Source: Colivivens sp963640465 (GTDB lineage Bacteria; Bacteroidota; Bacteroidia; Bacteroidales; Bacteroidaceae). From it: DNA of 41,540 nt. Positions 6,679-16,344 of the stretch are shown piece by piece. Each line of letters begins with the position of its first letter. Position 1 is the stretch's first letter. The stretch is from contig CAVHYP010000017.1 in NCBI GenBank assembly GCA_963640465.1, forward strand, positions 1-41,540, given 5' to 3'. The position numbers were made by a program, and so were the translations under genes. Below the pieces are notes generated by a model. That model saw nothing but the letters and a program-made list of their open reading frames with translations, ran no database searches and was not told the DNA's origin.

Positions 6679-8079
6679 GTGACCACACAGGCATGGCTTG
6701 AGAGTGTGATTCACTCGAAGACTGATGTGGGGCTGAGGGAACAACTGAAACTGGTGTTCTTCCTCAGTCTGCCTGCCGTTTTGTCGCAACTCTCAACTAT
6801 CGTGATGGAATACATCGATGCATCGATGGTGGGCAGTCTGGGTGCCGAAGCCTCGGCTTCCATAGGACTGGTGGCAACCACCACGTGGATGTTCGGTGGC
6901 ATTTGCACGGCTGTGGCCTCGGGTTTCTCGGTGCAGGTGGCTCATCTCTACGGTGCAAAGAAAAAGAAGGAGGCTGAGAATGTGCTGCGCCAGGCTTTCG
7001 TGGCTTGTGCGTTCTTCGGTCTTTTGGCTTTGGTGGTGGGGTGTGGCATAAGCAGAAACCTGCCTGTTTGGTTGGGCGGCAACAGGGACATTGTGGGTGA
7101 TGCTTATCTGTATTTCCTTGTCTTTGCCTTTTCGCTGCCGATTTATATCCTCTATCATCTGTTTTCGAGCATGTTGCGCTGCAGCGGAAACATGAAAGTG
7201 CCGAGCGTGATGAGCATCACGATATGTGCAATGGATGTGGTGTTCAACTTCTTCTTCATATTTCCTGCCCGGGAGATTCCGTTCCTCGGAACGGAGGTGA
7301 TGTGCCCGGGACTGGGACTCGGTGTGTTTGGCGCAGCTCTCGGCACGCTGTCTGCTTGGTGTGTGGGCTTTGTATTGCTCCTTGTATATATATCTTCGAA
7401 CCGTTCGCAACTGCGACTGAACTTGTACGGTGGGCTGATGCCAGAGAACCGGGTGATAAAAAAGGCAGTCATGATTGGACTGCCTATCGGTATGGAGAGG
7501 ATAATCTCGTGTGGGGCGCAAATCACTTCTACCATTATCGTTGCGCCGTTGGGCACAGTGGCGATTGCCTCCAATGCTTTCGGAATCACCATAGAGAGTC
7601 TTTGCTATATGCCGGGCTATGGTGTTGCCGACGCTGCCACCACACTGATTGGGCAGAGTATGGGGGCTGATAGGAAGGACCTGATAAGGCGCTTCTCGTA
7701 TATCACGCTGGGAATGGGCGTGTGCATCATGACTGGTTTTGCTGCCATAATGTATGCCTTTGCTCCGGAACTGATGACGCTGATGAGTCCTAACGAAAGC
7801 GTGCAGCAACTCACAGCCAGCGTGCTACGGCTTGAGGCATTTGCCGAACCGCTGTTTGCCACATCCATTGTATGTTACGGAATATTCGTGGGTACGGGCA
7901 ACACTATCATTCCGAGCATCATCAACTTCAGCAGTATTTGGGTTGTGAGGATTCCTCTCGCAGCCTTTCTTGCTGGCACTTACGGACTTATTGGCGTTTG
8001 GATTGCCATGGCTACCGAACTGTGTGTGCGCGGACTTGTGCTGCTTGCCCGACTTGTGGTTAAACTCCGGAAATTGTAG
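6679..8079 (+). CDS. MATE family efflux transporter
   Basis: 466 aa from a GTG start, inner membrane, about 12 hydrophobic helices in two six-helix halves. The first half opens with LVFFLSLPAVLSQLSTIVMEYIDASMVG, a typical MATE helix 1-2 arrangement, followed by ASASIGLVATT. The second half repeats the pattern at MIGLPIGMERI. MATE proteins export cationic drugs or metabolites in exchange for Na+ or H+; the substrate cannot be read from sequence. It shares a transcript with ridA and ends 26 bp before the convergent GH2 gene with no obvious hairpin between. Confidence 0.93.
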   Translation: MTTQAWLESVIHSKTDVGLREQLKLVFFLSLPAVLSQLSTIVMEYIDASMVGSLGAEASASIGLVATTTWMFGGICTAVASGFSVQVAHLYGAKKKKEAENVLRQAFVACAFFGLLALVVGCGISRNLPVWLGGNRDIVGDAYLYFLVFAFSLPIYILYHLFSSMLRCSGNMKVPSVMSITICAMDVVFNFFFIFPAREIPFLGTEVMCPGLGLGVFGAALGTLSAWCVGFVLLLVYISSNRSQLRLNLYGGLMPENRVIKKAVMIGLPIGMERIISCGAQITSTIIVAPLGTVAIASNAFGITIESLCYMPGYGVADAATTLIGQSMGADRKDLIRRFSYITLGMGVCIMTGFAAIMYAFAPELMTLMSPNESVQQLTASVLRLEAFAEPLFATSIVCYGIFVGTGNTIIPSIINFSSIWVVRIPLAAFLAGTYGLIGVWIAMATELCVRGLVLLARLVVKLRKL

Positions 8080-8105
8080 GACCGAGGCGGACTGCTGACG
8101 GCTGC

Positions 8106-10535
8106 TCAGAGTTGAATCTCCACTGGCTTGAATCCTTCTGCAGTGAAACGTATGGTTGTTTTCTGTGATGTCTTTTGGATATATGCAAGGAGTCTGCCGC
8201 GGAATGCATTGCGATGATTGGCTTGGGGCGCAGTCATGTCGGAGTTGTCGGAATTCTCAAGTCCAAGCAACTTGCCTCCTTCAATGACTTCGCACGTCAC
8301 ATCGTTGTGCGCCTTCAGAACCCGAATTCCTGCATCATCAACGATGTCGATCCATACGTGTACAATCTTGTCCCCGGGCTTATGGCCCAGGCTGTCGACA
8401 TGTGCATGAAGTGTCTTTGCTTCACTATGTGTCTTTATTTCATAGGTGGCAGTTATAGTACCTTGGCTGTCAATCCCTTCCACACTCAATGTTCCTGCCT
8501 GCCAGGGGATGTCCCAATGGATTATTCCTGTGGAATCATCGTACTTCTTTTTCTTGCCGACTTCCTTTCCGTTGAGCAACAGGCGCGCATAGGGTTGGTT
8601 GGTGTAACAGAGAACACGGATGGATTGGTCTTTGGCATAGTTCCACGAGTCCCATGCATCGGTGGAAAGATTGCCGGGACGCCGGTCGGGACCGTCCTTG
8701 CGAAGTGGCTGTGTGCCGATATAGATGACGGGCTTGGTGTTCCATAATGCCTGGAAGAAATGGCCTCGTGGCTTCATTGTTCCCGAGAAGGACACGAGTC
8801 CGGTGTTTAGTCCGCGTGATGGCCATTGCCCTGACTCTCCGAGATAGTCCAATCCGGTCCATACGAATTGCCCGAATATGAAAGCGTTGTCGCGCACAGC
8901 CTTCCATGAGGAGAGGTTGGTGCTGGTTTCGCTGCCATAGATGATGCGACGAGGATAGGCAGCGTGGTCTTCCCGGTAGCGGTTTTCGGTGTAGTTGTAT
9001 CCACACACATCGATGACACTTGGATAAATCGTCTGATTGCTCATCACGACACCTGCCATTGCTCCGGTCACAGGACGTGAGGGGTCGTTGGCATGGATGA
9101 TTTTGGCAAGGCGTTCGGCAATAAATCCGATGCGTTCGGCACGCGGTGCATTTTCCTTATATCCTCCATACATGGGTTGGTTGATGGTTGCATTGTTGCC
9201 GTCGAGTATTGGATGGGTGTAAGGATCGTTGGGATAGTCGACTTCATTGCCTACGCTCCACATGAATACGCTTGGATGATTGCGGTCGCGGCGCACCATA
9301 TCGCGAATGTCGGTGTCAATCCATTCATTGAAGAAATCGTAGGATCCGTCGTAACTGGGAGTGCCTCTGTTCCATCCTGCCATCCACTTGCGCTTGGGAT
9401 ATTCCCACTCGTCCGACCCTTCGTCCATGACGAGGAATCCCATCTCGTCGGCAAGGTCGTAGACGACCGGTGCCTGCAGGTTGTGGCTCATGCGCAGCCC
9501 GTTGACACCCATCTGCTTGAGGGTGAGGAACCGGCGACGCCACACTTCGCGTGGAACGGCAGCACCAAGTACTCCTGCGTCATGATGGATGCAAACACCT
9601 TTCACTTTTATCCATTTGCCATTGATTGCAAACCCTTTGTTGGCATCAAAGGCGAGGGAACGCAGGCCTATGCGCAAGGATGTGGTGTCCTGCATGACAT
9701 TGCCTTTTTTCAGTTGCAGACGGAGGGTATACAGGTAAGGTGTGTCGATGTCCCACATATGTGGCTTGGAAATGCTAAACTGCATTGTACCAAGACTGTC
9801 TGTCAATTTTTTGCTTGCTGTGCAGACTTGTTTGCCATCGGCATCGAAAAGACTGGCTGTGACTGTAACAAAGCCCTTGTCCTGATTCATGTCCTGGTTC
9901 TGCTTCATGCTGCTAATGCTGAACCCTACATTCACTTGTGCCTTGTCGTTAGATATTTTACCTGTTGTGCAGGTTACTCCCCATTGGTCGAAGTGAAGAT
10001 TGGCTGCACTAATCAACCATACATTGCGGTAGATGCCTGAACCGGTGTACCAGCGTGAGTCGGCATATCTGCTGTGGTTGACTCTTATGGTAAGCACGTT
10101 GTCGCCGGACTGAAGATAAGGGGTCATGTCGTACATGAATGACACATAACCATTGGGACGCTTGCCAAGAAGATGACCATTGAGATACACTTCACTGCGG
10201 TTGTACACTCCTTCGAAATAGATGAAATGCAATGGCTTGTCGTTGCTTACCTGAAAATGCTTGCGATACCATCCGATGCCTGCCGGCAAATAGCCTGTGC
10301 AACTGGCAAGGGTGGGGGATGGTGTGCCTTCGATTGACCAGTCGTGAGGCAAGTCGATCTTGCGCCAATGACTGTCGTCGAATGATGGTTGGAGAACATT
10401 TACTGTGTCGGTCATGCTGAAGAGCCAGCCAGAGTTGAACAACTGTGAGGCTCCAAACGATACCTGGGCATGGATGCCTGTTACTGCAGAAATGAAAATG
10501 TATGTCAGTAGGAATAGTGTTTTGGAATATTTCAT
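8106..10535 (-). CDS. Secreted GH2 glycoside hydrolase (beta-galactosidase-like)
   Basis: 809 aa. Signal peptide 1-23 ending IHAQ, with no lipobox, so periplasmic or released. The jelly-roll sugar-binding domain spans about 30-175 (GIGWYRK, GSGIYRNVWL), the immunoglobulin-like domain about 180-295, and the TIM barrel from about 300. The acid/base is E431 in WSVGNE and the nucleophile E536 in IIYGSE, followed by FVWTGLDYLGE. C-terminal beta domains run from about 620. Exact specificity is open: beta-galactosidase is the default, with beta-glucuronidase or an arabinoside-related activity as alternatives. It lies downstream of the GH51 gene on the same strand, behind a terminator and a repeat-rich leader, so expression is either from readthrough or from an unrecognised promoter. 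Confidence 0.93.
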   Translation of the reverse strand: MKYSKTLFLLTYIFISAVTGIHAQVSFGASQLFNSGWLFSMTDTVNVLQPSFDDSHWRKIDLPHDWSIEGTPSPTLASCTGYLPAGIGWYRKHFQVSNDKPLHFIYFEGVYNRSEVYLNGHLLGKRPNGYVSFMYDMTPYLQSGDNVLTIRVNHSRYADSRWYTGSGIYRNVWLISAANLHFDQWGVTCTTGKISNDKAQVNVGFSISSMKQNQDMNQDKGFVTVTASLFDADGKQVCTASKKLTDSLGTMQFSISKPHMWDIDTPYLYTLRLQLKKGNVMQDTTSLRIGLRSLAFDANKGFAINGKWIKVKGVCIHHDAGVLGAAVPREVWRRRFLTLKQMGVNGLRMSHNLQAPVVYDLADEMGFLVMDEGSDEWEYPKRKWMAGWNRGTPSYDGSYDFFNEWIDTDIRDMVRRDRNHPSVFMWSVGNEVDYPNDPYTHPILDGNNATINQPMYGGYKENAPRAERIGFIAERLAKIIHANDPSRPVTGAMAGVVMSNQTIYPSVIDVCGYNYTENRYREDHAAYPRRIIYGSETSTNLSSWKAVRDNAFIFGQFVWTGLDYLGESGQWPSRGLNTGLVSFSGTMKPRGHFFQALWNTKPVIYIGTQPLRKDGPDRRPGNLSTDAWDSWNYAKDQSIRVLCYTNQPYARLLLNGKEVGKKKKYDDSTGIIHWDIPWQAGTLSVEGIDSQGTITATYEIKTHSEAKTLHAHVDSLGHKPGDKIVHVWIDIVDDAGIRVLKAHNDVTCEVIEGGKLLGLENSDNSDMTAPQANHRNAFRGRLLAYIQKTSQKTTIRFTAEGFKPVEIQL

Positions 10536-10536
10536 G

Positions 10537-10624
10537 TGGACTGATGAGAATATGTGGGTTGATTAAACGTGTATGGATTGATGAAAATATGCTTGGCTGA
10601 TGAAACATGTTTGGCTGATGAAAA
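10537..10624 (-). repeat. Degenerate 18-20-bp tandem repeat in the GH2 leader
   Basis: Five units of the form TGGNTGATGAAANNTGT start at 10537, 10555, 10574, 10594 and 10612. The array ends directly at the GH2 start codon (10535) and begins at the T-tract of the GH51 terminator. It would therefore be the 5' leader of the GH2 mRNA. Confidence 0.7.
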
Positions 10625-10651
10625 AAAGAATGGGACTGGCAAGCCCCATTC
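10620..10651 (-). terminator. Rho-independent terminator after GH51
   Basis: On the minus strand, GAATGGG and CCCATTC form a stem (10628-10651) followed by seven Ts. It stands 71 bp after the GH51 stop. A second folded element (CTCC/GGAG around a four-base loop, enclosed by GGCAGG/CCTGCC) lies just upstream at about 10661-10714. Confidence 0.8.
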
Positions 10652-10721
10652 TCTATGTTGCGGCAGGTCTGTTGGATTGGTAATACAGGATTGTTCTCCT
10701 TCGGGAGCCTGCCATGTGTGT

Positions 10722-13223
10722 TTACAGAATCTTTACCTTGATGATATTTACCGAGAAGGCTGGAACCTGGAAGTCAATCTTTGTGGGACTGCTTGCTTTG
10801 ACAGATCCTGCTGTCGGGTAGATATTCTTCGGGTTGTCGAGTGAGTTCTCGTCGTTGCCGTCAGCTGACGAAAGACGTGTGAGGCTTACTGCAGACTTGT
10901 CGGTTGTGCTTACTGAACAGTTGCTCAAGTTGATTGTTCCGTCTGCAAATCCTTCGCCGACGTTCACAACCTTCACGTACATGGTCTTTGTGGCATCATC
11001 GATGGTTGTGGAAGCGTAAACTCCTTCCATAGCTGTACTCTTCTGAGTCTTGCAAGCGAAATCGAGTTCGCCGTTGATATAGCACTTGATACTGTCGCCG
11101 TCAACGTCTACCTGAAGGTCGTACCATTTGTCGTTTTCTACAGTGAAGCGCTTGTTGGCTGCGAGCTGTGACCTGCCACCGCCAATGGCTTGTTCAACAT
11201 TGCTCTGTGAATTTGACCATCCACCGACATTGTACCACGTATAGTTCTTGCTGTCCTTGTAGCCGACCATCAACATGAATCCTTCTGCGCCTTCCTCTTT
11301 CTTTGCCTGCATCTTGTAGATGTATTTCTTTGCAGAAATCATTTCAGGACAAAGGGCAATTGCCGGCTGATCAGATGAAGTCTGGACAAACTCTTTGTCC
11401 TTCACGCTCCATGAACCGTTTTGCTTTTGCCACTTGGCGAAGTCGCCGATGGCCACTGTATTGTTGTCAATGATGAGCTGGGCATTGCGATAGTGAACTG
11501 TTGTTCCCCATGTAGCCAAACCAATCTGTACTGGCTTTGCTTCTTCCTCAGTATTTGCCTTTGGCATGGTGAGTTTGTAGTCCCATGAAGTTTTTACAAC
11601 TTGTGTTCCGATGTTGTTCGGGAAGAGTTGCTGAACGTAGTAAGAAGGAGTGCCCATTACCTTTTGTGAGTTGAAGCGAATCATGTCGGGACGCCACTTG
11701 GCATCGTTCTCATTCACGAAGATAGGAGCGTAGGAGTTCATGACTACAACGTCTGAGTTGTTTTCCATACCCATCATATAGACAGCTTCACCAAGTGCTG
11801 CATTGAGGTTGCCGAGGTCTCCGAACTGGCTTGTCACTGCATACTCGCCTACATATACTTTGTATTTGCTGCGGTCGTATGAATCGTACTTATTGAAGCG
11901 GTCAGCAAACCACTTTGGATTGCGGTAGTAGTGCTCGTCGACCATTTCCACTGGATAGTCATTACGCCAAGAAGGATTGTCGGTTCCCCATGATTCTACG
12001 TTTCCAATGCAATGAACATTAGGATATTTTGCCTTTATCGCTTTGTAGAATGTATAATAGCGCTCTGGATAGTGGTCGCTCTGGTCTGAGTTGTTGTCCA
12101 TGTGGAAATTGTAGTTCTCGTTTCCAATCTCGATATACTCAAGATTGAATGGCTCGGGGTGACCGGCTTCTGCACGCATCTTGCCGTACTTTGTTGTTAC
12201 ATCGCCATTGGCATACTCTAGAGCATCGAGACATTCCTGAATCCATTCGTCAATCTGGTCGTATGGAGTGCATCCACCGTGCCATATACCTACGTTGACC
12301 ACGAAGAGAGGCTTTGCACCTATGTCTTCTGCCAACTGAAGATATTCATGGAAACCGATACCATCGCTTGTGCGGTAGCCCCAGTTTACGTTGGCATGTC
12401 CCTCACGATTTTCGATAGGGCCGAGGGTGCGTTTCCAACGGAAGGCATTGTCAGGACTTTGCTGTCCTTCAACGAAACATCCGCCAGGGAATCGCATGAA
12501 ACGAGGCTTCATGTCCGCCAACATCTGTGCCAAGTCGGGACGCATTCCGTTTTCTCTGTTTTTGAATGTGGGAGGGAACAGACTTACTACATCCAACTGG
12601 AACTGACCGGCTTTGTCGGCAGTGAGAACAAACTCAGCCTTCGGGTCATTGCCTGTAGCGACAATCTCAGCGGTGAATTTCTTCCATTCCTTTTCGAGCT
12701 TTACGCTGATTGTGGTTGAACCAAGTTCTTTGCCGTCTTTAGTCTGTAGCTTTGCAGTTACGTTGCCCTTAAACTTACCATTGCTCTTTGCATAAAACGA
12801 CAGTTTGTATTTTCTACCCTTTACAGAATTGATGCCCCAAAAACCTTCGTTCCTGACTCCGTCACCGGCTTTGGAAAGGGTGACATCAAGGGCATGATGC
12901 TGGACTTCATTCAGTAAGTTCTCGGTTGTCAGTTTGATGGAAGAACTTCCAACAGTGTACCAACTGTTTAAAGAAGATTCGGATTGATCGGGATGTCCGC
13001 CTCTTCTTCCGGGCATTGAGTCGTCCTCGAACGATCTGTTCCTAATCAGTTCTGCATACAAGCCACCATCGGCAGCATGGTTGATGTCTTCAAAGAAGAT
13101 TCCATAATGTGTTGGACTGATTTTCGGTCCTCTGTTTGCTGCATCAATGTTGATCGTAACTTGAGCATTTGCTGTACATGCAGTTGCGAATAGAGCACCT
13201 GCAAGGATTTGTTTTAGTCTCAT
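10722..13223 (-). CDS. Secreted GH51 alpha-L-arabinofuranosidase
   Basis: 833 aa. Signal peptide 1-20 (ANAQ). A short barrel-start strand (ISPTHYGIFFEDINHAADGG, 35-54) is interrupted by a CBM4-like beta domain (about 85-215). The TIM barrel follows with FMRFPGGC (242-249), acid/base E369 in IEIGNEN and nucleophile E460 in VYVGEYAV. A LamG/concanavalin-like insert is at about 600-735, and the GH51 C-terminal beta domain ends VNIIKVKIL. These enzymes remove terminal arabinofuranosyl groups from arabinan, arabinoxylan or arabinogalactan. It has its own promoter and terminator. It pairs with the GH2 gene downstream, suggesting sequential trimming of side chains. No SusC/SusD or sensor gene is adjacent. 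Confidence 0.95.
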   Translation of the reverse strand: MRLKQILAGALFATACTANAQVTINIDAANRGPKISPTHYGIFFEDINHAADGGLYAELIRNRSFEDDSMPGRRGGHPDQSESSLNSWYTVGSSSIKLTTENLLNEVQHHALDVTLSKAGDGVRNEGFWGINSVKGRKYKLSFYAKSNGKFKGNVTAKLQTKDGKELGSTTISVKLEKEWKKFTAEIVATGNDPKAEFVLTADKAGQFQLDVVSLFPPTFKNRENGMRPDLAQMLADMKPRFMRFPGGCFVEGQQSPDNAFRWKRTLGPIENREGHANVNWGYRTSDGIGFHEYLQLAEDIGAKPLFVVNVGIWHGGCTPYDQIDEWIQECLDALEYANGDVTTKYGKMRAEAGHPEPFNLEYIEIGNENYNFHMDNNSDQSDHYPERYYTFYKAIKAKYPNVHCIGNVESWGTDNPSWRNDYPVEMVDEHYYRNPKWFADRFNKYDSYDRSKYKVYVGEYAVTSQFGDLGNLNAALGEAVYMMGMENNSDVVVMNSYAPIFVNENDAKWRPDMIRFNSQKVMGTPSYYVQQLFPNNIGTQVVKTSWDYKLTMPKANTEEEAKPVQIGLATWGTTVHYRNAQLIIDNNTVAIGDFAKWQKQNGSWSVKDKEFVQTSSDQPAIALCPEMISAKKYIYKMQAKKEEGAEGFMLMVGYKDSKNYTWYNVGGWSNSQSNVEQAIGGGRSQLAANKRFTVENDKWYDLQVDVDGDSIKCYINGELDFACKTQKSTAMEGVYASTTIDDATKTMYVKVVNVGEGFADGTINLSNCSVSTTDKSAVSLTRLSSADGNDENSLDNPKNIYPTAGSVKASSPTKIDFQVPAFSVNIIKVKIL

Positions 13224-13263
13224 GTTTGTATAGTTTTTAGTTATGATGTTGCTTTCTTGGTGT

Positions 13264-13294
13264 CAAAGTTAGACATAATTTTTCACTTGGCAAA
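13264..13294 (-). promoter_or_regulatory. Promoter of the GH51 gene
   Basis: Minus-strand TTTG (13294-13291), 19 nt, then TAACTTTG (13271-13264): an exact Bacteroidetes sigma-ABfr type promoter. It predicts a leader of about 35 nt before the ATG at 13223. Confidence 0.8.
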
Positions 13295-13304
13295 GAATAG
13301 CCCT

Positions 13305-13345
13305 ATAATAAATAAAGTGTAATGATAGATTGCCCGTCATTACAC
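13305..13345 (-). terminator. Terminator after the PpiD-like gene
   Basis: Perfect 9-bp stem GTGTAATGA (13317-13325) with TCATTACAC (13337-13345), loop 11 nt, followed on the minus strand by TTTATTTATTAT. It ends the long leftward envelope operon 33 bp after its last stop. Confidence 0.75.
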
Positions 13346-13378
13346 CTATTATGAGTCTAGTACAAGATCTTTATTTGA

Positions 13379-15523
13379 TTAGAAGAACTTGTAACGATTG
13401 TCGGTTACGTTAGCTTTCAAGTAAAGAGTGTTGATTGCAGTTTGTGCAACTGCACGGAAGTAAACCTGTGCATTCTGCTCTTCTTCCTGTTTAGCATCGA
13501 ACTTCTCTGAAGTCTTTGACTTGTTGACTACCTGCATTACGTATGCACCGCCATTTCCCTTGACAGGACCAACGAACGCACCTTTTGTAGCTTTTGATGC
13601 AGCGGCACTTACAACAGCTTCTGAAGATGCGGTTGCACGTACGAATGTTGGATTGGCAAATGAAATATGGTTTACAGTGTCAACTTCTGCACCCTTCGAC
13701 TTTGCATCAGCAATAGACTTGACACCTTTTAGCTGTTCAGCCAACATTTCAACTTTCTTCTCGTTGACAAGCTGAGATTTGATGTCTGCTGAAACCTTGC
13801 TGAGTGGGCGATAGCCTTTTGGATTGACTTCATCAAGCATTACGATAAGCAGGTGGTCATTGTCACCACACTCGTAGAGCTGGCTTACATCACCTTTGTC
13901 TGCATCATCAAACAACCATTTGAGAACTTCACGTGTACCGTGAATACCTGCGATGTTATGGCTGTTGCTTGTTACGTCTGGATAAGAGAGAACATTGTAA
14001 CCGCTCTTCTCTGCATTGGCTTCAATCTTTTCCTTTGTGTTGTTTTGAGCAAGGAATGAATTGAATTTATTGCATGCTGCATTGTAAGTGGCGTCAGAGA
14101 AGTTGAGGGTCTTGACTATAGCTGCCACATTGTATTTCTCGACTGTACCTTTGCGCTCAAGTACCTGTACTACAATGTTGTAACCATTTGTGAGCTCGAT
14201 GGCTTTCACTTCATTTGGCTGCAGGCTATAGATAGTCTTGAGCATTGTAATATCGTCAGTCTGATAGTTGCCGTTCTGATACTGTGATGTAGAAATCCAT
14301 GCGCTGTCTGACTTCTGGTTGTATTTCTTCGCTATGTCTGCATAAGAAGCACCTCCATTGAGAGCGTTGACGATACTGTCGGCAGAAGCTTTTGATGCAG
14401 CTTCATCAGCACCGGTCACAGCAAGTTGACGGTAGAGAACGCTGTCGGCTTGAGTCTGCTTGTCGAGAATTTTGAATGTGTAGTATGTATTGGTCATTGC
14501 GTCATACTTAGGCAATGTGGTTGTACCAACAGCTGTACTGTCGAGAAGGTCTGCAATCATTTGTGGATATGCATCTTTCTTCTTGAGCAAATCGTTGAAG
14601 TTCAGCAAGCTTGTTGCCTGGCGGCATACATTTCCTGATGCAGTGTTTGTGGTTGCAGCAGCAAGCTTTGTGTATGATTCATTGATAGATTGCTCTGCAT
14701 CTTTTTTGTCCTGTTCGCTTGGTGTGACAGCAACATCAATGTATTTGATGTCACGTGTCTCAATCACCTGCTGATACTTCTCTTTGTCTTCTTTGTATTT
14801 GGAGTTAATCTCATCGTCGGTTATAGTCACTTTGTCGTCTGCAATCTTTGACAGATTGAGTGAAGCAAGCAAAACTTCTGTTTCGTTTGTACGGTCAGCA
14901 TAGCTTTGTTTTGCTTCTACAGGGTTTGAAAGCACAATCTGTGACAAGAGAACCTGATACTTCTGAGTGAGGTACTGGTTGCGTATCTGCTTCTGTGCAA
15001 ACATGTAGTATGTGTAGTATTTTTCATACTGTTCAGGAACGTTGCCTGATTCTTTCAGAGTTTTGTATTCATTAAGGAATGCCTGTACGATGCTGTAGTC
15101 ATAGCGTCCACTCTGACGGTTCATGAAAAGTGGCACTTGCAGGAGCTGGCTCTGTCCGTTCTTAATGATTTCAGCTACTTCTGCGTCAGTCACTGTGATG
15201 CCCAGTTCCTCACATTCCTTTGCGATAAGTGTGTTTTGAACATAAGTCTGCCATGCCTCATCCTTGATGCGGTTAAGGTCATCCTCTCCAGAAACTGAAG
15301 TTCCGTTTACAATCTCATAGTAGTCCTGCAATTCGTCGAACATCTTCTGATATTCTTGAATTGAAACTGCCTTTCCGGCAATCTCGGCTACGTTCTGCTG
15401 GTTTTTGTGGAAGAGGGTTTCTCCTCCACGAATCAAGTCGCCAGCAACGAATAGGAATAGTGCTATGGCGATAGCTGTCACAAGCAATACTCCGTGTTTT
15501 CTGATTTTTCCTAATGCTGCCAT
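13379..15523 (-). CDS. PpiD/SurA-like membrane-anchored peptidyl-prolyl isomerase/chaperone
   Basis: 714 aa. A single N-terminal membrane anchor (about 10-28, HGVLLVTAIAIALFLF) precedes a large periplasmic part. A SurA_N-like helical segment covers about 40-200 (VSIQEYQKMFDELQDYYE, then LIAKECEELGITVTDAEV). A degenerate parvulin-like stretch is at about 345-465, and a second unresolved region follows. The architecture is that of PpiD, an inner-membrane chaperone for outer-membrane proteins leaving Sec. Parvulin catalytic residues are not clearly conserved, so a chaperone role is more likely than isomerase activity. It follows lptC after 173 bp with its own -7-like element, and a good terminator lies downstream. 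The envelope-biogenesis neighbourhood supports the call. Confidence 0.88.
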   Translation of the reverse strand: MAALGKIRKHGVLLVTAIAIALFLFVAGDLIRGGETLFHKNQQNVAEIAGKAVSIQEYQKMFDELQDYYEIVNGTSVSGEDDLNRIKDEAWQTYVQNTLIAKECEELGITVTDAEVAEIIKNGQSQLLQVPLFMNRQSGRYDYSIVQAFLNEYKTLKESGNVPEQYEKYYTYYMFAQKQIRNQYLTQKYQVLLSQIVLSNPVEAKQSYADRTNETEVLLASLNLSKIADDKVTITDDEINSKYKEDKEKYQQVIETRDIKYIDVAVTPSEQDKKDAEQSINESYTKLAAATTNTASGNVCRQATSLLNFNDLLKKKDAYPQMIADLLDSTAVGTTTLPKYDAMTNTYYTFKILDKQTQADSVLYRQLAVTGADEAASKASADSIVNALNGGASYADIAKKYNQKSDSAWISTSQYQNGNYQTDDITMLKTIYSLQPNEVKAIELTNGYNIVVQVLERKGTVEKYNVAAIVKTLNFSDATYNAACNKFNSFLAQNNTKEKIEANAEKSGYNVLSYPDVTSNSHNIAGIHGTREVLKWLFDDADKGDVSQLYECGDNDHLLIVMLDEVNPKGYRPLSKVSADIKSQLVNEKKVEMLAEQLKGVKSIADAKSKGAEVDTVNHISFANPTFVRATASSEAVVSAAASKATKGAFVGPVKGNGGAYVMQVVNKSKTSEKFDAKQEEEQNAQVYFRAVAQTAINTLYLKANVTDNRYKFF

Positions 15524-15696
15524 AATTCTATGTTTTTTTATTTTTTATTATTCACTTTGTGCGATATCTTTTGTGGCGTTGCGATGGAACGTCATTGGTA
15601 GATAGTGCAAAAACCGTACAAAGATAATAATTTTTCCTCGAACAGAGTCAACGTGAGGCATAAAAAAAATATATTGGCTCTGTTTTTGTGGAAAAA
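15524..15696 (-). promoter_or_regulatory. Spacer with candidate -7 element for the PpiD-like gene
   Basis: Minus-strand TATCTTTG (15626-15619) is a perfect -7 match, but the upstream GTTG is 22 nt away, so the promoter is only partial. An imperfect inverted repeat pairs 15643-15651 with 15674-15682 (8 of 9 bases). Nothing coding. Confidence 0.4.
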
Positions 15697-16338
15697 TCAT
15701 GATTTTGACACTGCTGTTGTATCCGATTGGAATTTAGCTGCGTCCTCTTCACTGCGGTCGGGAATCTCGCGATCCTTTCCCATAGGGAATGCTCCGGATG
15801 ACGAATGGATGATGTAATCGGTCATGGTTTCGTTAGAACGGAAGTTGTATCCGTCGAGGTCTTGCTCTATGCCATCTATTATCATATATGCAGGCGAATA
15901 GATTTCATGTTGATTGGTATTCCAATAGAGAAGCGAGGTTTTGAAGGTCTCACCCCTGAGGTTCTTCACACATACCCGTCCTCTCAGCTCCCACAGTTGT
16001 TCTTCGCTGTAGTAGTAGGCAGTGTCGCAATTGATGAATGCTTCAACATGATAGTTGTTGCCAAACTTCTCGATGAACAGTCCTTTTTCAAATGACCAAT
16101 GCTGTCGCTCGGTCTTGTCGAATACCAGCCATTCTTCGCTTATGATTTTATAGCGGATCACGCCACTGTCAGAGATAAGTGTGCTTACGCCATAACTGCT
16201 GAGTGTAGGCATACTGTTTCTGTTGATAATCTCCGTGCTCTTGTTTTCATCCTCGTTCTGACAACTAAATAGTCCCATGAGACAGAAATATCCCATGAGA
16301 CTAATGGTTGTCAGTATTCTAAGTGAATAACTCATCAA
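15697..16338 (-). CDS. lptC: LptC, LPS export periplasmic lipoprotein
   Basis: 213 aa. N-terminal hydrophobic segment and lipobox GLFSC near residue 26, so predicted to be a lipoprotein, unlike the membrane-anchored E. coli LptC. The body is a run of beta strands typical of the LptC/OstA jelly-roll: YGVSTLISDSGVIRYKI, then HWSFEKGLFIEKF, AEQLWELRGRV-like and ETFKTSLLYWN segments. LptC hands lipopolysaccharide from the LptBFG extractor to the LptA bridge. The gene lies 6 bp after the TPR gene in the same run as the LptF/G-type permease. The last 40 residues are polar and probably disordered. Confidence 0.88.
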   Translation of the reverse strand: MMSYSLRILTTISLMGYFCLMGLFSCQNEDENKSTEIINRNSMPTLSSYGVSTLISDSGVIRYKIISEEWLVFDKTERQHWSFEKGLFIEKFGNNYHVEAFINCDTAYYYSEEQLWELRGRVCVKNLRGETFKTSLLYWNTNQHEIYSPAYMIIDGIEQDLDGYNFRSNETMTDYIIHSSSGAFPMGKDREIPDRSEEDAAKFQSDTTAVSKS

Positions 16339-16344
16339 TTTGTA

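Noticed and set aside
9093..10040. 315-codon plus ORF opposite the GH2 gene
   Set aside because: Antisense shadow; the minus frame carries all GH2 catalytic motifs.
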